64,000 bases of DNA from the NCBI GenBank assembly GCA_002729725.1, contig PBYS01000060.1:62001-126000 (forward strand). The letters run 5' to 3'. Source of the DNA: Puniceicoccaceae bacterium. GTDB lineage: Bacteria; Verrucomicrobiota; Verrucomicrobiia; Opitutales; Coraliomargaritaceae. Positions 18,049 to 27,300 of this stretch are shown here, piece by piece. The translations under genes were made by a program, and so were the position numbers. Under the pieces are notes generated by a model that worked only from the letters and a program-made list of their open reading frames with translations, was not told where the DNA came from and made no database searches. Every line of letters begins with the position of its first letter. The stretch's first letter is position 1.

Positions 18049-18917
18049 AGCCCATTCCCGATAGCATTACTCTAGTCATGCGCTCCTACAACGAGGCATG
18101 GGCCATTGAAGATACCTTAAAGGCGGTCTTCTCGCAAGATTACGCGGGCGAAATCGAACTCATCGTAATCGATAGTGGATCTACGGATGGCTCACACGAA
18201 ATCATTCAATCCTATCAGCCTAAAGAATTCATTATCTTAGAGCCTGGCAGCTATGTGCCAGGCAAAGTGCTCAATCAAGGTTTTCAACTGGCCAGTCATG
18301 AATGGGTGGTCTTTCTCAACTCTGATGCCACACCGAAGGATGATCAATGGCTCCAGCAATTGCTACAGGCAGCGGTCAATACGCCCAAACTCGGAGCGGC
18401 TTTCAGTCGGCAAGTCGCGCGCGACGATTGCGAGGCTGTCTTTGCGCATGATTATGATCGCTGCTTTGGTCCGAAACGTGAATCCGACCAATGGGAGCAT
18501 TTCTTTAGTATGGTCAGTTGTGTCGCTCAAAAATCAGTCTGGCAGCAATATCCTCTACGCGAGGATCTGCAATATGCAGAAGACGATGAGTGGACCCGTC
18601 GTATGAAGGAAGCGGGCTACGCCACGCGATTAGTGGTAGAATCAGTCATCATACACTCGCATAATTATACGCCTGAGCAATCCTACAAACGCGCCAAGGG
18701 GGATGCGATTGCAGTCGCCCAAGCGGGTAATGTGCCCTCTATGAGTCTGACATGGTTTGCCGGGGTCTTCCTACCTGCGCTTAAAGATAGTATAAAAGAC
18801 TTTCAATATTGCCTCCAGCGGCATCGCTTGCGTGAAGTGCCACACGCCTTTCGTGTGCGCTATCAGCAACGCAGAGGCCGTATTGACGGCTATAAGGAAG
18901 GTCTACGAAATGGATGA
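18045..18917 (+). CDS. Glycosyltransferase family 2 (rhamnosyltransferase-like)
   Basis: This is a GT-A inverting glycosyltransferase of 290 residues, with the start placed at ATG 18045 in the ATGA overlap; an upstream in-frame ATG lies inside the preceding gene. Diagnostic parts are VMRSYNEAWAIEDTL, ELIVIDSGSTDGS, the DxD-equivalent NSDATP and the catalytic region EDDEWTRRM. There is no membrane segment apart from a weakly hydrophobic stretch near residue 230. It resembles dTDP-rhamnosyl transferases of exopolysaccharide loci, but donor identity is only suggestive. It sits between a GT4 and another GT2 gene. Confidence 0.88.
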   Translation: MKPIPDSITLVMRSYNEAWAIEDTLKAVFSQDYAGEIELIVIDSGSTDGSHEIIQSYQPKEFIILEPGSYVPGKVLNQGFQLASHEWVVFLNSDATPKDDQWLQQLLQAAVNTPKLGAAFSRQVARDDCEAVFAHDYDRCFGPKRESDQWEHFFSMVSCVAQKSVWQQYPLREDLQYAEDDEWTRRMKEAGYATRLVVESVIIHSHNYTPEQSYKRAKGDAIAVAQAGNVPSMSLTWFAGVFLPALKDSIKDFQYCLQRHRLREVPHAFRVRYQQRRGRIDGYKEGLRNG

Positions 18918-19713
18918 GATCACTGCAGTCATTCGCTACAAAGATTCAGCCAGCACACTACCCGAAGTGCTCGACAGTTTGAAGCGGCAAACACGCCCCG
19001 TCGATTGTATCGTAGCGGTGGATACCGGCAGTCGCGACGATTCTACACGTATACTTACTGAAGCTGGCGCAAAAATTATAAAATGGGAGCAGCCCTACCA
19101 TCACTCAAGGGTCACAAATTTCGGAATTTCCCATTGCGATACGCCTTATGTGCTTTGCTTGAGCTCCCATACCGCGATGAATGAGCCGGACATTGTTGCT
19201 AATTTACTTGTATCGATGTCAGATCCGCGGGTGGCAGCTTCCAGCATATGTTGGGACGATGACAGCTTCTATACAAATAAGATAGACCATCATGAGATCT
19301 TACAAAAAGGCCTCAAATTAGGCTCCATTTATACGAATAGCCTCGGACTCCTCCGTAAGACTCTGTGGGAACAGCACGCTTTTGATGAGTCCATCAACGG
19401 GGTCGAAGACTACGAATGGGCGATCCACCAACTACAGGCCGGCTATAAAATACATCGTCTACAAGCCAAAATCAGTTATCAACGCAAGGGCCACAATCGC
19501 ATCATGCGGGGCACCGCACGCGTCTTTTGTATCGCTCATCGCTATCAACTAAAAGTCACTTGGCTAGGCTACAAAGCAACCGCACAAGCACTCATAAAGC
19601 ACTTGCCTGGTAAGCTAAAAGGTCAGGACGAGGCAGTCGAAAGATTTGATTATCATGCCCGCCGCCTGATGGGCTCGCTATTCTGGCGCTTTATTGATTT
19701 AAACATTAACTAG
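18910..19713 (+). CDS. Glycosyltransferase family 2
   Basis: The start is chosen at ATG 18910, which overlaps the preceding gene by eight bases; the longer frame to 18832 lies inside that gene. It has the GT-A layout in 267 residues: VIRYKDSASTLPEVLDSL, AVDTGSRDDSTRIL, a SSHTAMN motif in the DxD position and a catalytic GVEDYEWA. The SSH in place of an acidic DxD is unusual; some GT2 enzymes tolerate this, others are inactive. It is related to its upstream neighbour, suggesting duplication. The role is extension of the repeat unit, by context. Confidence 0.85.
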   Translation: MDEITAVIRYKDSASTLPEVLDSLKRQTRPVDCIVAVDTGSRDDSTRILTEAGAKIIKWEQPYHHSRVTNFGISHCDTPYVLCLSSHTAMNEPDIVANLLVSMSDPRVAASSICWDDDSFYTNKIDHHEILQKGLKLGSIYTNSLGLLRKTLWEQHAFDESINGVEDYEWAIHQLQAGYKIHRLQAKISYQRKGHNRIMRGTARVFCIAHRYQLKVTWLGYKATAQALIKHLPGKLKGQDEAVERFDYHARRLMGSLFWRFIDLNIN

Positions 19714-19722
19714 TCCCCGCTT

Positions 19723-20964
19723 ATGAATATCCTAGTTATCTCCAATCTCTATCCGCCTCATGGTATTGGCGGCTATGAAGAGCGCTGTATGCAAACTGTC
19801 AACGCACTCCGCTTACGCGGGCATACGGTTCATGTATTAACCTCAGACCACTCCGTGGAGGGGCGTGATGCCAGCGGTGAGAAGGCTATTTTTCGCCGTT
19901 TAAAGGTGCATGGTTTTTATGGGCACCCTTGGTTGCCGATCCATCAGCTCTACCCTCTGGAGCAGGCCAACCAAAAAGCCATGCAGGCATTGATTGAGGA
20001 GCTACAGCCCGATGTCGTGCATGTTTGGAATATGGGAGGCATTAGTAAATCTCTATTGCACACATTGGAGCAAGCGAAGCGTCCGGTAGTTTATGACATC
20101 TCCGACCACTGGATCGCACGTAGTTTAAAAGCTGATGTATGGCTTTCCTGGTGGAACGATTCAGGCTCAATCATGCGTAAAACTTTGCGCAGCGTTGCCA
20201 CGATCACTGGATTACGTAAGGCTATAAGTGCTAAAGTACCCACGGCTTCGGTACGCTCCTTGCAGTTTAAACACATATACTTCTGTAGTCGCTACATGCG
20301 CGACACCACCGCCCAACAAGGCTACCCAGTCTCGCATGGAAAAATCGCCTATTGCGGTGTCGAAGCCGAGCGCTTTCTTCGTAAGACTGAATACACGCCT
20401 GCACGCAAATTCCTCTGGGTTGGGCGATTAGCAGAGGACAAAGATCCAATGACTGCCCTAAAGGGCTTCTTACGCGCACGGCAAAGCTGTGATGAAGCAC
20501 TCACGCTCGATATCTACGGTCGGGGGGAAGAGGAATTTGTCGCTAGCTTAAAGCGCGAGATTACCAAAGCAAAGGCGGAGGAATTTGTAAAATTGAAGTC
20601 GGCCACGCATGACGAAATGCGCGGTCTGTACGCTCAGTACGATGCCTATATTTTTTCCAGCAACTGGGGGGAGCCCTTCGCATTGACACCACTGGAAGCA
20701 ATGTCAGCAGGCCTCCCGGTCATCATGTGCCCCGACGGGGGCGACGCAGAACTCTTACACGACGGTGATAATGCGCTGAAATTTTCGGCCGCCTCGCCAA
20801 GCTCACTTGCAGGAGCCATCATGCGCCTCTTAAAATTGCCTGATAACGGAAAAAATATGAGCCGTATTGCACTGCAACTAGTCGAAGAACGTTTCACAGT
20901 ACAAGTCATGACAGATACGATCGAGGGCCTACTAAAGCGTGCCGTTGAGCTAAGACATGATTGA
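19723..20964 (+). CDS. Glycosyltransferase family 4
   Basis: This is a GT-B glycosyltransferase of 413 residues. It starts with ISNLYPPHGIGGYEERCMQ (nucleotide-binding loop and acceptor side). The donor half has LWVGRLAEDKDPMTAL and a conserved SSNWGEPFALTPLEAMSAGL motif with the EX7E glutamates. It lies nine bases after the GT2 gene and overlaps the polymerase gene by eight bases, which ties it to the same transcript. It probably adds a sugar to the exopolysaccharide unit. Donor unknown. Confidence 0.9.
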   Translation: MNILVISNLYPPHGIGGYEERCMQTVNALRLRGHTVHVLTSDHSVEGRDASGEKAIFRRLKVHGFYGHPWLPIHQLYPLEQANQKAMQALIEELQPDVVHVWNMGGISKSLLHTLEQAKRPVVYDISDHWIARSLKADVWLSWWNDSGSIMRKTLRSVATITGLRKAISAKVPTASVRSLQFKHIYFCSRYMRDTTAQQGYPVSHGKIAYCGVEAERFLRKTEYTPARKFLWVGRLAEDKDPMTALKGFLRARQSCDEALTLDIYGRGEEEFVASLKREITKAKAEEFVKLKSATHDEMRGLYAQYDAYIFSSNWGEPFALTPLEAMSAGLPVIMCPDGGDAELLHDGDNALKFSAASPSSLAGAIMRLLKLPDNGKNMSRIALQLVEERFTVQVMTDTIEGLLKRAVELRHD

Positions 20965-22336
20965 CATCATAAAAGCAGTCATCCTTTTCGGAGGCTACTT
21001 CATCGTGGCTCCTCTGGCCGGCTTAATACTGTCAAAAGCACGTCGTGTAGAGGATTTCGCGATGTATGTGTTGCTCTTCTTATTGGGGCTAAAAATCGAT
21101 ACTACGGTGCTCATGCTAGGCTCGATAGAATGGTATCGTGGCGTAACTAAAGGCTATGAGTTTACGATGATGGAGGTCGTTGCCATTAGCTTGATCTTCT
21201 CGAGTTTATTTAATTCCAAACGTAAGTTCATCTGGCTCCCGACGGGCACTATACTGTGGTTTCTATATGTGGGCGCCAGTAGCCTCTCCATTTTTAGCGC
21301 TCTGGAGATCAACTATGTCTGTATGAGTTTACTGAAGCATATCAAGGTTTGGTTGATCGTGTATGCACTCGCTAACTACGTGCGCAGCCGACGCGAAGCA
21401 CATGTTGTGCTCTCAGGCATTACTGTGATGCTAATGTATCAGTTTGTGATCGTGGCCAAGATGAAATGGATCGATGGATTTTATCAAGTAAGGGGCCTGT
21501 TCGAGCACCAAAATCCCCTCGCAATGTTTACCTACATGGCGGCGCTTCCACTTCTGGCTGCATCTATGTCACCTGCAGTCAGTAAGTCCCGGGGCCTCTT
21601 TTATTTCACCGCCTATGCCTGCTCTAGCATCATTGTAATCGCCTCGCTCTCACGTGCCGCACTCGCTTTTTTTGCCATGGGGTCTATTGCCATTGTTGCA
21701 GTCGGTTTCTTTGATCGAATTTCGATACGCCGCATGCTGACTGTAAGTATGATGGCTTTGGGAGGCAGTCTGGTGTTAGCCATGACAGCAGATACAATTA
21801 TCGCGCGCTTTAACGATGAGGGCAATGACACCAGTGGTGAGACGCGCGACATGATGAACCTCGCATCGAAAGCCATGGTGACCGATAAGCCTTTCGGCGT
21901 CGGTTGGAATAATTTTGGCAAAGCAATTAACCACCCCTACCCGTATGGGGATGTGATAGACGATTGGAATCGCGACCGCGGGCAAAAGGTCGACAACGAC
22001 TATGCTAAAGGCGTAGTCGAGAGTCACTATTGGCTATTAAAAGCGGAAACAGGATGGTTGAGCTACCTGACATATATGCTGTTTATCATTGTAGTGACTG
22101 GGCGAGCGATTCCCTTGATCATCTTCAGACGTGGTAGTTTAGAGGCAGCCATCGCGGTTGGAATTTTAGTTGGTTTTGGTATCACTTATGTTCACAGCAG
22201 CTTAGAACGAGTGTTGACCCAAACCAAGAACTTAGCGCTCTGGATGACCTACATCGGACTACTCGGTGCGATACTCCGATTTCCCAAGGCGAATACTATC
22301 AAATCTCAAAATTCTCCTTCCAAGAAAACTGAATGA
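20957..22336 (+). CDS. O-antigen ligase/Wzy-like polysaccharide polymerase
   Basis: This is a polytopic inner-membrane protein of 459 residues with about eleven or twelve hydrophobic segments and a larger periplasmic loop around residues 270-350 (MVTDKPFGVGWNNFGKAI and DNDYAKGVVESHYW). The GVGWNNF plus downstream SHYW pattern is the O-antigen ligase/WaaL-Wzy region. Its position after four glycosyltransferases supports polymerising flipped repeat units rather than lipid A ligation. It overlaps both neighbours (8 and 4 bases). The flippase of the system would be the Wzx gene at 27749, in the opposite operon. Confidence 0.85.
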   Translation: MIDIIKAVILFGGYFIVAPLAGLILSKARRVEDFAMYVLLFLLGLKIDTTVLMLGSIEWYRGVTKGYEFTMMEVVAISLIFSSLFNSKRKFIWLPTGTILWFLYVGASSLSIFSALEINYVCMSLLKHIKVWLIVYALANYVRSRREAHVVLSGITVMLMYQFVIVAKMKWIDGFYQVRGLFEHQNPLAMFTYMAALPLLAASMSPAVSKSRGLFYFTAYACSSIIVIASLSRAALAFFAMGSIAIVAVGFFDRISIRRMLTVSMMALGGSLVLAMTADTIIARFNDEGNDTSGETRDMMNLASKAMVTDKPFGVGWNNFGKAINHPYPYGDVIDDWNRDRGQKVDNDYAKGVVESHYWLLKAETGWLSYLTYMLFIIVVTGRAIPLIIFRRGSLEAAIAVGILVGFGITYVHSSLERVLTQTKNLALWMTYIGLLGAILRFPKANTIKSQNSPSKKTE

Positions 22337-22947
22337 AATCGCAGCTCATCCTTATTTCTGGTCCGTCCAGTTCTGGTAAATCAACACTCGCGCAGGCAGT
22401 CTACCACTCGCTTGACAAAAAGCGAACCCGCTTACTGGCCCTCGACAATTACTACCGCGACCTACGACACCTAAGTCCAGCCGAACGGGCAAAACGTAAC
22501 TTCGATGAGCCTAATGCTTGGGAAAGTGAGCGTCTACTCCGAGAGATGCAGCACCTTATCGCGGGGCATCACATTCACATGCCACGATATGATTTTAACA
22601 CACATTTACGCGTAGATTCGACGCAGATCATTGAACCGGCTCCTCTTATTATCGCTGAAGGCATTTTTGCACTCTGCTACCCTGCCCTCAATGAGATTGC
22701 GACACTACGGATTTTCGTAGATATAGATGATGAGCTCGCACTTCAGCGGCGACTCGAACGCGACATCAGTGCGCGGGGACGTACTCAAGAGTGTATTACC
22801 CAGCAGTTCAACGCAACCGTGCGCCCCGCGAATAGAAAGCACATTCGCCCCTGCTGCCGAAACGCACATCTAGTATTAAATGGCTGTGAATCAACTGTAA
22901 GCCAATTGAAATTGATACAACAATACTTGCACCAGATCCGAACATAA
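22333..22947 (+). CDS. udk: Uridine-kinase-like P-loop kinase
   Basis: This is a P-loop nucleoside kinase of 204 residues. Walker A is ISGPSSSGKST (8-18), the LDNYYRD region follows as in uridine kinases, and PRYDFNTHLR plus IIAEGIFAL give the nucleoside-binding and Walker B parts. The arginine-rich lid LQRRLERDISARGRT is present. It would phosphorylate uridine or cytidine for pyrimidine salvage. Its place as the last gene of the exopolysaccharide string, overlapping the polymerase by four bases, suggests it helps supply UTP for UDP-sugars, or that it acts on another substrate. Family firm, substrate likely but untested. Confidence 0.8.
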   Translation: MKSQLILISGPSSSGKSTLAQAVYHSLDKKRTRLLALDNYYRDLRHLSPAERAKRNFDEPNAWESERLLREMQHLIAGHHIHMPRYDFNTHLRVDSTQIIEPAPLIIAEGIFALCYPALNEIATLRIFVDIDDELALQRRLERDISARGRTQECITQQFNATVRPANRKHIRPCCRNAHLVLNGCESTVSQLKLIQQYLHQIRT

Positions 22948-23089
22948 ATCTGCAAACATCCACTGATTTCTAACGATTGTCTCTACTTTTTTTACTTGTC
23001 GTTAACAAATAGAGAAATATTGATCTTTACTATTAGACTCACTTTCAGTCAGTGCGGTCGTCATTTCATACTGGTCGCTCAGGAGGGCG

Positions 23090-24070
23090 ATGACTCCTAT
23101 GAGAATAAGTCTTCTAAACATCATACGCATAACGTCTCTAATTTGTCTAGTAGCCAGCTTCATTCTCACTCCTAAATTGGCAGCGTCCTTACTCTCCAGC
23201 GACGGGGTCTTAGAATCTCACACCGTGACCGAAATTCAGGTTTGGCGCTTATTAGCTGTAGTGTGTGGGCTCACACTTCTATTCGCTTCTCTTGTTTGGA
23301 ACTGGATGCGTCAATCGGAGCTTCGATTGGCGATTGAGTCCGATTATGCAAACTGGAGTGATCCTTTAAAACAGCTGAATTCTCAAGATCGAAAATGGAT
23401 GCGTGCAGCAACGCTTGCACTTTGGGCAGCTGTCGGCCTGGTGCTACTCACCATATATATTAGTTTCCACTATGCAGACACGAGCTGGTTTTCAATACTG
23501 GCGTGGGAGAATGGCGTCATCGAAAGCATTCAAGCAGGCTGCTTGTTAGTCGCAGGTGTCCTACTGATGCCCATGGCGTTAAGGGATTGGCGTAGAGACG
23601 GTAAGTTTTTTAGTGCGATTGGTTTGTTTTTTGGCTTTTTACTGATTGTCGCAGCCGGTGAGGAGATTAGCTGGGGGCAGCATTGGATCGGCTTCGAGAC
23701 TCCAGAGGCACTGATGGAAACCAATGTTCAAGGAGAATTCAATTTTCACAATATCGGCAGCTATTGGATCAATAATTTACTGACACTGTTTTTCTTAGCT
23801 TATTTTGGCATTCGTCCGGTTTTCGAGCACTTTTACCCTCAGCTACGATACGTACTGGATCGCATGTCGATGCCGGCCGCCCCTTTACTACTGGTGCCCG
23901 TCGCTTTTGTGAGTGTCTTACTCGATGACAATGATGTTATTATGGGCTTTTGGCAGCATCCTGCATGGCGCTTGAGCGAGGGGCGCGAACTCTTATTTGG
24001 AGTCAGTATGCTCGTGGTCACTTTACTGATGCGTCGTTACCGCAGTCACCAAGCAGCTAATTCGTTATGA
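23090..24070 (+). CDS. Uncharacterised polytopic membrane protein with GEEISWGQ motif
   Basis: I do not recognise a named family. A good AGGAGG lies three bases before ATG 23090. The 326-residue protein has about eight membrane segments. The most striking part is a polar cluster inside the membrane region, AAGEEISWGQHWIGFETPE, followed by NVQGEFNFHNI. I have seen similar EEISWGQ-containing membrane proteins annotated only as hypothetical. The acidic pair plus His could be catalytic or metal binding. It sits alone between the plus-strand polysaccharide operon and the convergent minus-strand one, with a 142-base gap upstream that probably has its own promoter. Confidence 0.7.
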   Translation: MTPMRISLLNIIRITSLICLVASFILTPKLAASLLSSDGVLESHTVTEIQVWRLLAVVCGLTLLFASLVWNWMRQSELRLAIESDYANWSDPLKQLNSQDRKWMRAATLALWAAVGLVLLTIYISFHYADTSWFSILAWENGVIESIQAGCLLVAGVLLMPMALRDWRRDGKFFSAIGLFFGFLLIVAAGEEISWGQHWIGFETPEALMETNVQGEFNFHNIGSYWINNLLTLFFLAYFGIRPVFEHFYPQLRYVLDRMSMPAAPLLLVPVAFVSVLLDDNDVIMGFWQHPAWRLSEGRELLFGVSMLVVTLLMRRYRSHQAANSL

Positions 24071-24091
24071 ATTAAGAGTGCCCCAAACCAA

Positions 24092-25237
24092 CTAAAGCCA
24101 CTCAAGCAGGGCCTGGTTAAAATTCTGCTGAAAGTCGGCCACACTGTGCCTCTGCCAAATACGCGCTTTAAGTGATTCCAGCTCGATCTCGTCTGCATGG
24201 CGCACCGCCTCCATCGCATTGATTCCGCCAGCAAGATCGCGATAAGCGAAACGCCATGCTGCTGGTAACCAATCGCACATACCATCGCGATCGGTCGCCA
24301 CTACAGGCACAGAATTCGCCAGTGCCTCAAGCATTGCCAGTGGCACCCCTTCATAGCGTGATGGCATAAGCAGTGCATCTATGGCAGCGTAGAGCGAAGC
24401 GGGCTCATTCGTCCAAGGCAGACAATGGACGTTTGGATAGGGGGCGGTCAGTTCTCTTAGTGCACTTTCGTCGGGGCCACTGCCAAGAAAAACTAAATGC
24501 TCGTCAACGTGTTCTTGCTTACGTTTCAGAAACAAATCTAGAGCACAGTCCTGCCCTTTCTGTTTGAATTCAATACGCCCAATCTGTCCCCAAATAAAGG
24601 CGTCGATTGGTAATTCGAATTGTCGGCGAGCTTCGGACTTGGTTGGCAGTTTTAAAAATGGTTCCAGCGGTATGCCATTTTCTACAATTTGAATACGTCC
24701 TTGTGCCCCATAGGCAACTAGCATGTCGCCTAAGGTTTTAGAGATAGTAATAAACCCGTCGGGTACCGAATATAGACTACGACAGCTCCAGTCCCGCAGA
24801 TGCCCTAGCTTAGCCCCCATTTCAGCGTGACGATGCGGCACTGGAATATAACTGAGCAGTGGACATGGTAATTTACCTTGTAAGCGAAATATTGAACAGC
24901 ACTGCTCAATATTCCCTTGGATGACAAGAATGAGGTCTGGTTTAAAGGACGAAATTTGTTGAGCCAATCCGCGCAAAGCCGCCCCTTCGGCATAGCGTCG
25001 CAATGCTTGAAACTTACGACTCCGTGTGTGCGCAAGCGCAATGTCGAAAAGCGCATTTTGATACTTGCTTTGGATCGATTCAAGCCGTTCGCGGTTCTTA
25101 TGATTGTCGGGATGTAGTAAGCTCAGGAACTCCCATTGTTCTGAAGCAACGATACCTTCCATCGCATAGGCGGCCATCACTTGATGCCCACCAAAGTCAG
25201 GGTTATCGTCAATCACCAATAAGCGTGGTAAACTCAT
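24092..25237 (-). CDS. Glycosyltransferase family 4
   Basis: This is a GT-B glycosyltransferase of 381 residues and the last gene of the minus-strand string. Motifs: VIDDNPDFGGHQVMAAYAM at the N-terminus, WGQIGRIEFKQKGQDCAL at the start of the donor half, and PSRYEGVPLAMLEALANSVP with the EX7E glutamates. Its ATG overlaps the stop of the sigma-54 regulator by four bases, so it is translated with it. Donor and acceptor unknown; it probably belongs to the same polysaccharide. Confidence 0.88.
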   Translation of the reverse strand: MSLPRLLVIDDNPDFGGHQVMAAYAMEGIVASEQWEFLSLLHPDNHKNRERLESIQSKYQNALFDIALAHTRSRKFQALRRYAEGAALRGLAQQISSFKPDLILVIQGNIEQCCSIFRLQGKLPCPLLSYIPVPHRHAEMGAKLGHLRDWSCRSLYSVPDGFITISKTLGDMLVAYGAQGRIQIVENGIPLEPFLKLPTKSEARRQFELPIDAFIWGQIGRIEFKQKGQDCALDLFLKRKQEHVDEHLVFLGSGPDESALRELTAPYPNVHCLPWTNEPASLYAAIDALLMPSRYEGVPLAMLEALANSVPVVATDRDGMCDWLPAAWRFAYRDLAGGINAMEAVRHADEIELESLKARIWQRHSVADFQQNFNQALLEWL

Positions 25238-26202
25238 GCTTCTATTTGATAGCGTTTAATTAAATTATAGATCGTTTTTTCACTGACACCTAATTGCAAG
25301 GCAGTGGCTGCACGCTTGCCATCGTTATCAATTAAAGCGAGGCGCACGGCCTCCCGCTCAATTTCTGCGAGCGTGCGCCCTGACCAGGGATTTTCGTGCA
25401 CATGACTGTCTTGGGGCGCCTCAGCGCTCGCAAATAAAGGTAAGTGTTCCGGCAATACAGTCTCTTCGGGGTCCACTAAGGCCGCAACACGCAGCATCAC
25501 ATTACGCAGTTCTCGAATATTGCCCGGCCAGTCATATTTCAGTAATTGATCGAGCGCGACATCTGAAAATTGGGGCAAGGCTTCTTCACCCATAGCATCG
25601 GCCAAAAACTTAACAGCGAGCACTGGGATCATTTCGCGACGATCACACAGAGCCGGTAATTCAATTTCAAATACATTAATTCTAAAATACAAATCTTGCC
25701 GGAACTGCTTTGCCAACATCGCCTCTTTTAACTCTTGATTCGTCGCTGACATCAAACGGACATTCACTTTAACAGACTCCGTGCTACCGACCGGAAAGAA
25801 ACTCTGGTTTTGTAAAAAAAGCAATAGTTTGGGTTGTAACTCCATCGGCATTTCTCCGATCTCATCTAGAAACAAAGTGCCGCCGTCCGCCATTTCGAAC
25901 AATCCTTTTTTATCTTTGAAAGCACCCGAAAAGGCACCTTTGCGATAGCCAAAGAGTTCCGACTCCAAGAGTGGAGCTGGAATACTAGCACAACTAATTT
26001 CAACAAAGGCAGCCTCACTACGTCCGCTGCACTCGTGCATACATTTTGCTAAACGGCTTTTGCCTGTCCCCGAAGGGCCAGTCAATAAGAGTGAATGCTC
26101 ACTCGCAGCGATGCGTACTAACTGCTTGCGCAATTTAGCAAAACGAGCACCGGGCAGCTCTTGTTCGAAGCGTTGCATAGAAATATCTTCATTTGGACTC
26201 AT
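25234..26202 (-). CDS. Sigma-54-dependent transcription activator (AAA+ and Fis HTH, no receiver)
   Basis: This bacterial enhancer-binding protein remodels sigma-54 RNA polymerase. In 322 residues it has only the AAA+ domain and a C-terminal Fis-type helix-turn-helix (AATALQLGVSEKTIYNLIKR). Walker A is GPSGTGKS (42-49), Walker B GGTLFLDEIGEM (108-119), the arginine-finger region RQDLYFRINVFEI. The sigma-54 contact loop reads GAFSGA (89-94) instead of GAFTGA. There is no N-terminal receiver or GAF domain, so activity is probably set by abundance or a partner protein, as with PspF. It overlaps the EpsI-like gene and the terminal glycosyltransferase by four bases each. It may control the exosortase or polysaccharide genes, but I could not find a clear -24/-12 promoter by eye. 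Confidence 0.9.
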   Translation of the reverse strand: MSPNEDISMQRFEQELPGARFAKLRKQLVRIAASEHSLLLTGPSGTGKSRLAKCMHECSGRSEAAFVEISCASIPAPLLESELFGYRKGAFSGAFKDKKGLFEMADGGTLFLDEIGEMPMELQPKLLLFLQNQSFFPVGSTESVKVNVRLMSATNQELKEAMLAKQFRQDLYFRINVFEIELPALCDRREMIPVLAVKFLADAMGEEALPQFSDVALDQLLKYDWPGNIRELRNVMLRVAALVDPEETVLPEHLPLFASAEAPQDSHVHENPWSGRTLAEIEREAVRLALIDNDGKRAATALQLGVSEKTIYNLIKRYQIEA

Positions 26203-26816
26203 GGCATCGGAAGCATCGGAAGGAATTCGTGAATGGCTGGTAAAATGCCAACACCCGCATCAAGAGGCTGGATCATGATCAAAACAGGTTCGTCCCCGCC
26301 ATAAGTCCGTAGCCACCGTCTCAATGTGGCCCGCAACCAATACTCCAACGGTGCATCAAAAACAAGTTCGCCATTCGAATAAAAAAACAAGGCTTCACTG
26401 CGGACCTCACGACTGTCTTGCAGCATGTTTTTTGCCGCGGGCTTTTTCAAACTGAGCTTACGTGCGCTACCACCAGCCAGTGAAATCACTTCATCCGTCT
26501 CGATTTGCCAACCAGCCCCACGAAAACAGTAGCGAGGATCATGAACTGCTTGTCGATTATGCGTTCCATCAAGAATGGTGATCGCGTAGCGCAGACCCTT
26601 CCAAGTATAAATCCACTTATATCCGGAGGCTTCCCCGAGCATATCAGACTCGAAGTCAGTCAAAGCGACACTGCGCGCCGTAAAACCAGGTCCAGTTTGC
26701 GGAAACAGTGCGATTCGCTTTGAAGCATCTTCTAATTCCAATGTGCGCATATAGCCTGCTGCAAGTATCAGCAAGAGCAGCGCGCTAAGTAGAACTATGA
26801 CTTGGTTTTGACGCAT
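26199..26816 (-). CDS. EpsI-like exosortase-associated protein
   Basis: This is a 205-residue protein with one N-terminal membrane anchor (VIVLLSALLLLILAAGY) and a periplasmic domain. The sequence HDPRYCFRGAGWQI (92-105) matches the His-Pro-Cys-Gly-Trp signature of EpsI proteins that accompany exosortases. It overlaps the preceding membrane protein gene by 32 bases and the sigma-54 regulator by four. A second, larger EpsI protein is encoded next to the intact exosortase at 41918. The partner of this one is unclear, since only exosortase-like fragments lie upstream. EpsI function is not well defined in the family. Confidence 0.78.
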   Translation of the reverse strand: MRQNQVIVLLSALLLLILAAGYMRTLELEDASKRIALFPQTGPGFTARSVALTDFESDMLGEASGYKWIYTWKGLRYAITILDGTHNRQAVHDPRYCFRGAGWQIETDEVISLAGGSARKLSLKKPAAKNMLQDSREVRSEALFFYSNGELVFDAPLEYWLRATLRRWLRTYGGDEPVLIMIQPLDAGVGILPAIHEFLPMLPMP

Positions 26817-27300
26817 AATGAATAATTGCTACTGACAAGCTGTAGATAAATAAAATGACCGCAATCGAGAGTGTAAGCCATGGAAACCAATTAGCTAAGT
26901 ATGGATAGAGCAACCATGCCAAAGCTGGCATCCAAAGACTAGACATAAAAATAAAACATAAAATCTTAGAGCGCGAACCGTAAATCGGCAAGGAGAGTAA
27001 GATGGCTCCAGCCAAATAAATCATCGCCTGTAGCTCCCCGGCAATGCCCAAACATAGCGAGATACTCGCTAAAATGACTAAACTCATCTTGTATTTCGGC
27101 CATACCGATGGGAATCTCCGCCACTGTAAACCAACTGCTAAGATCCATAACAGAAATGAAACCCCACCACAGCGTAGACTCGGATCATGCATCCCAGCCA
27201 ATACAATAGGACGACTGAGTGCGACCGCGGTCATGGTAATGACGGCCCAGAGCATACTACTTGGGTTCACTAACGAATACGTATGCTTGTTAGCGATCAT
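26785..27300 (-). CDS. Small polytopic membrane protein, possibly related to the exosortase N-terminal half
   Basis: This 171-residue protein has about five hydrophobic segments and no catalytic Cys/Arg/His set of exosortases. Its layout (DPSLRCGGVSFLLWILAVGL then a WRR turn, then paired hydrophobic helices) is loosely like the N-terminal, non-catalytic helices of exosortase/EpsH proteins. That likeness is my reading, not an alignment. Its ATG lies inside the end of an upstream hydrophobic reading frame (ATACATGATCGCTAA), a coupling arrangement. It lies immediately before an EpsI-like gene, where an exosortase is normally found. It could be part of a split or decayed exosortase, or an unrelated small membrane partner. 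Confidence 0.6.
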   Translation of the reverse strand: MIANKHTYSLVNPSSMLWAVITMTAVALSRPIVLAGMHDPSLRCGGVSFLLWILAVGLQWRRFPSVWPKYKMSLVILASISLCLGIAGELQAMIYLAGAILLSLPIYGSRSKILCFIFMSSLWMPALAWLLYPYLANWFPWLTLSIAVILFIYSLSVAIIHYASKPSHSST

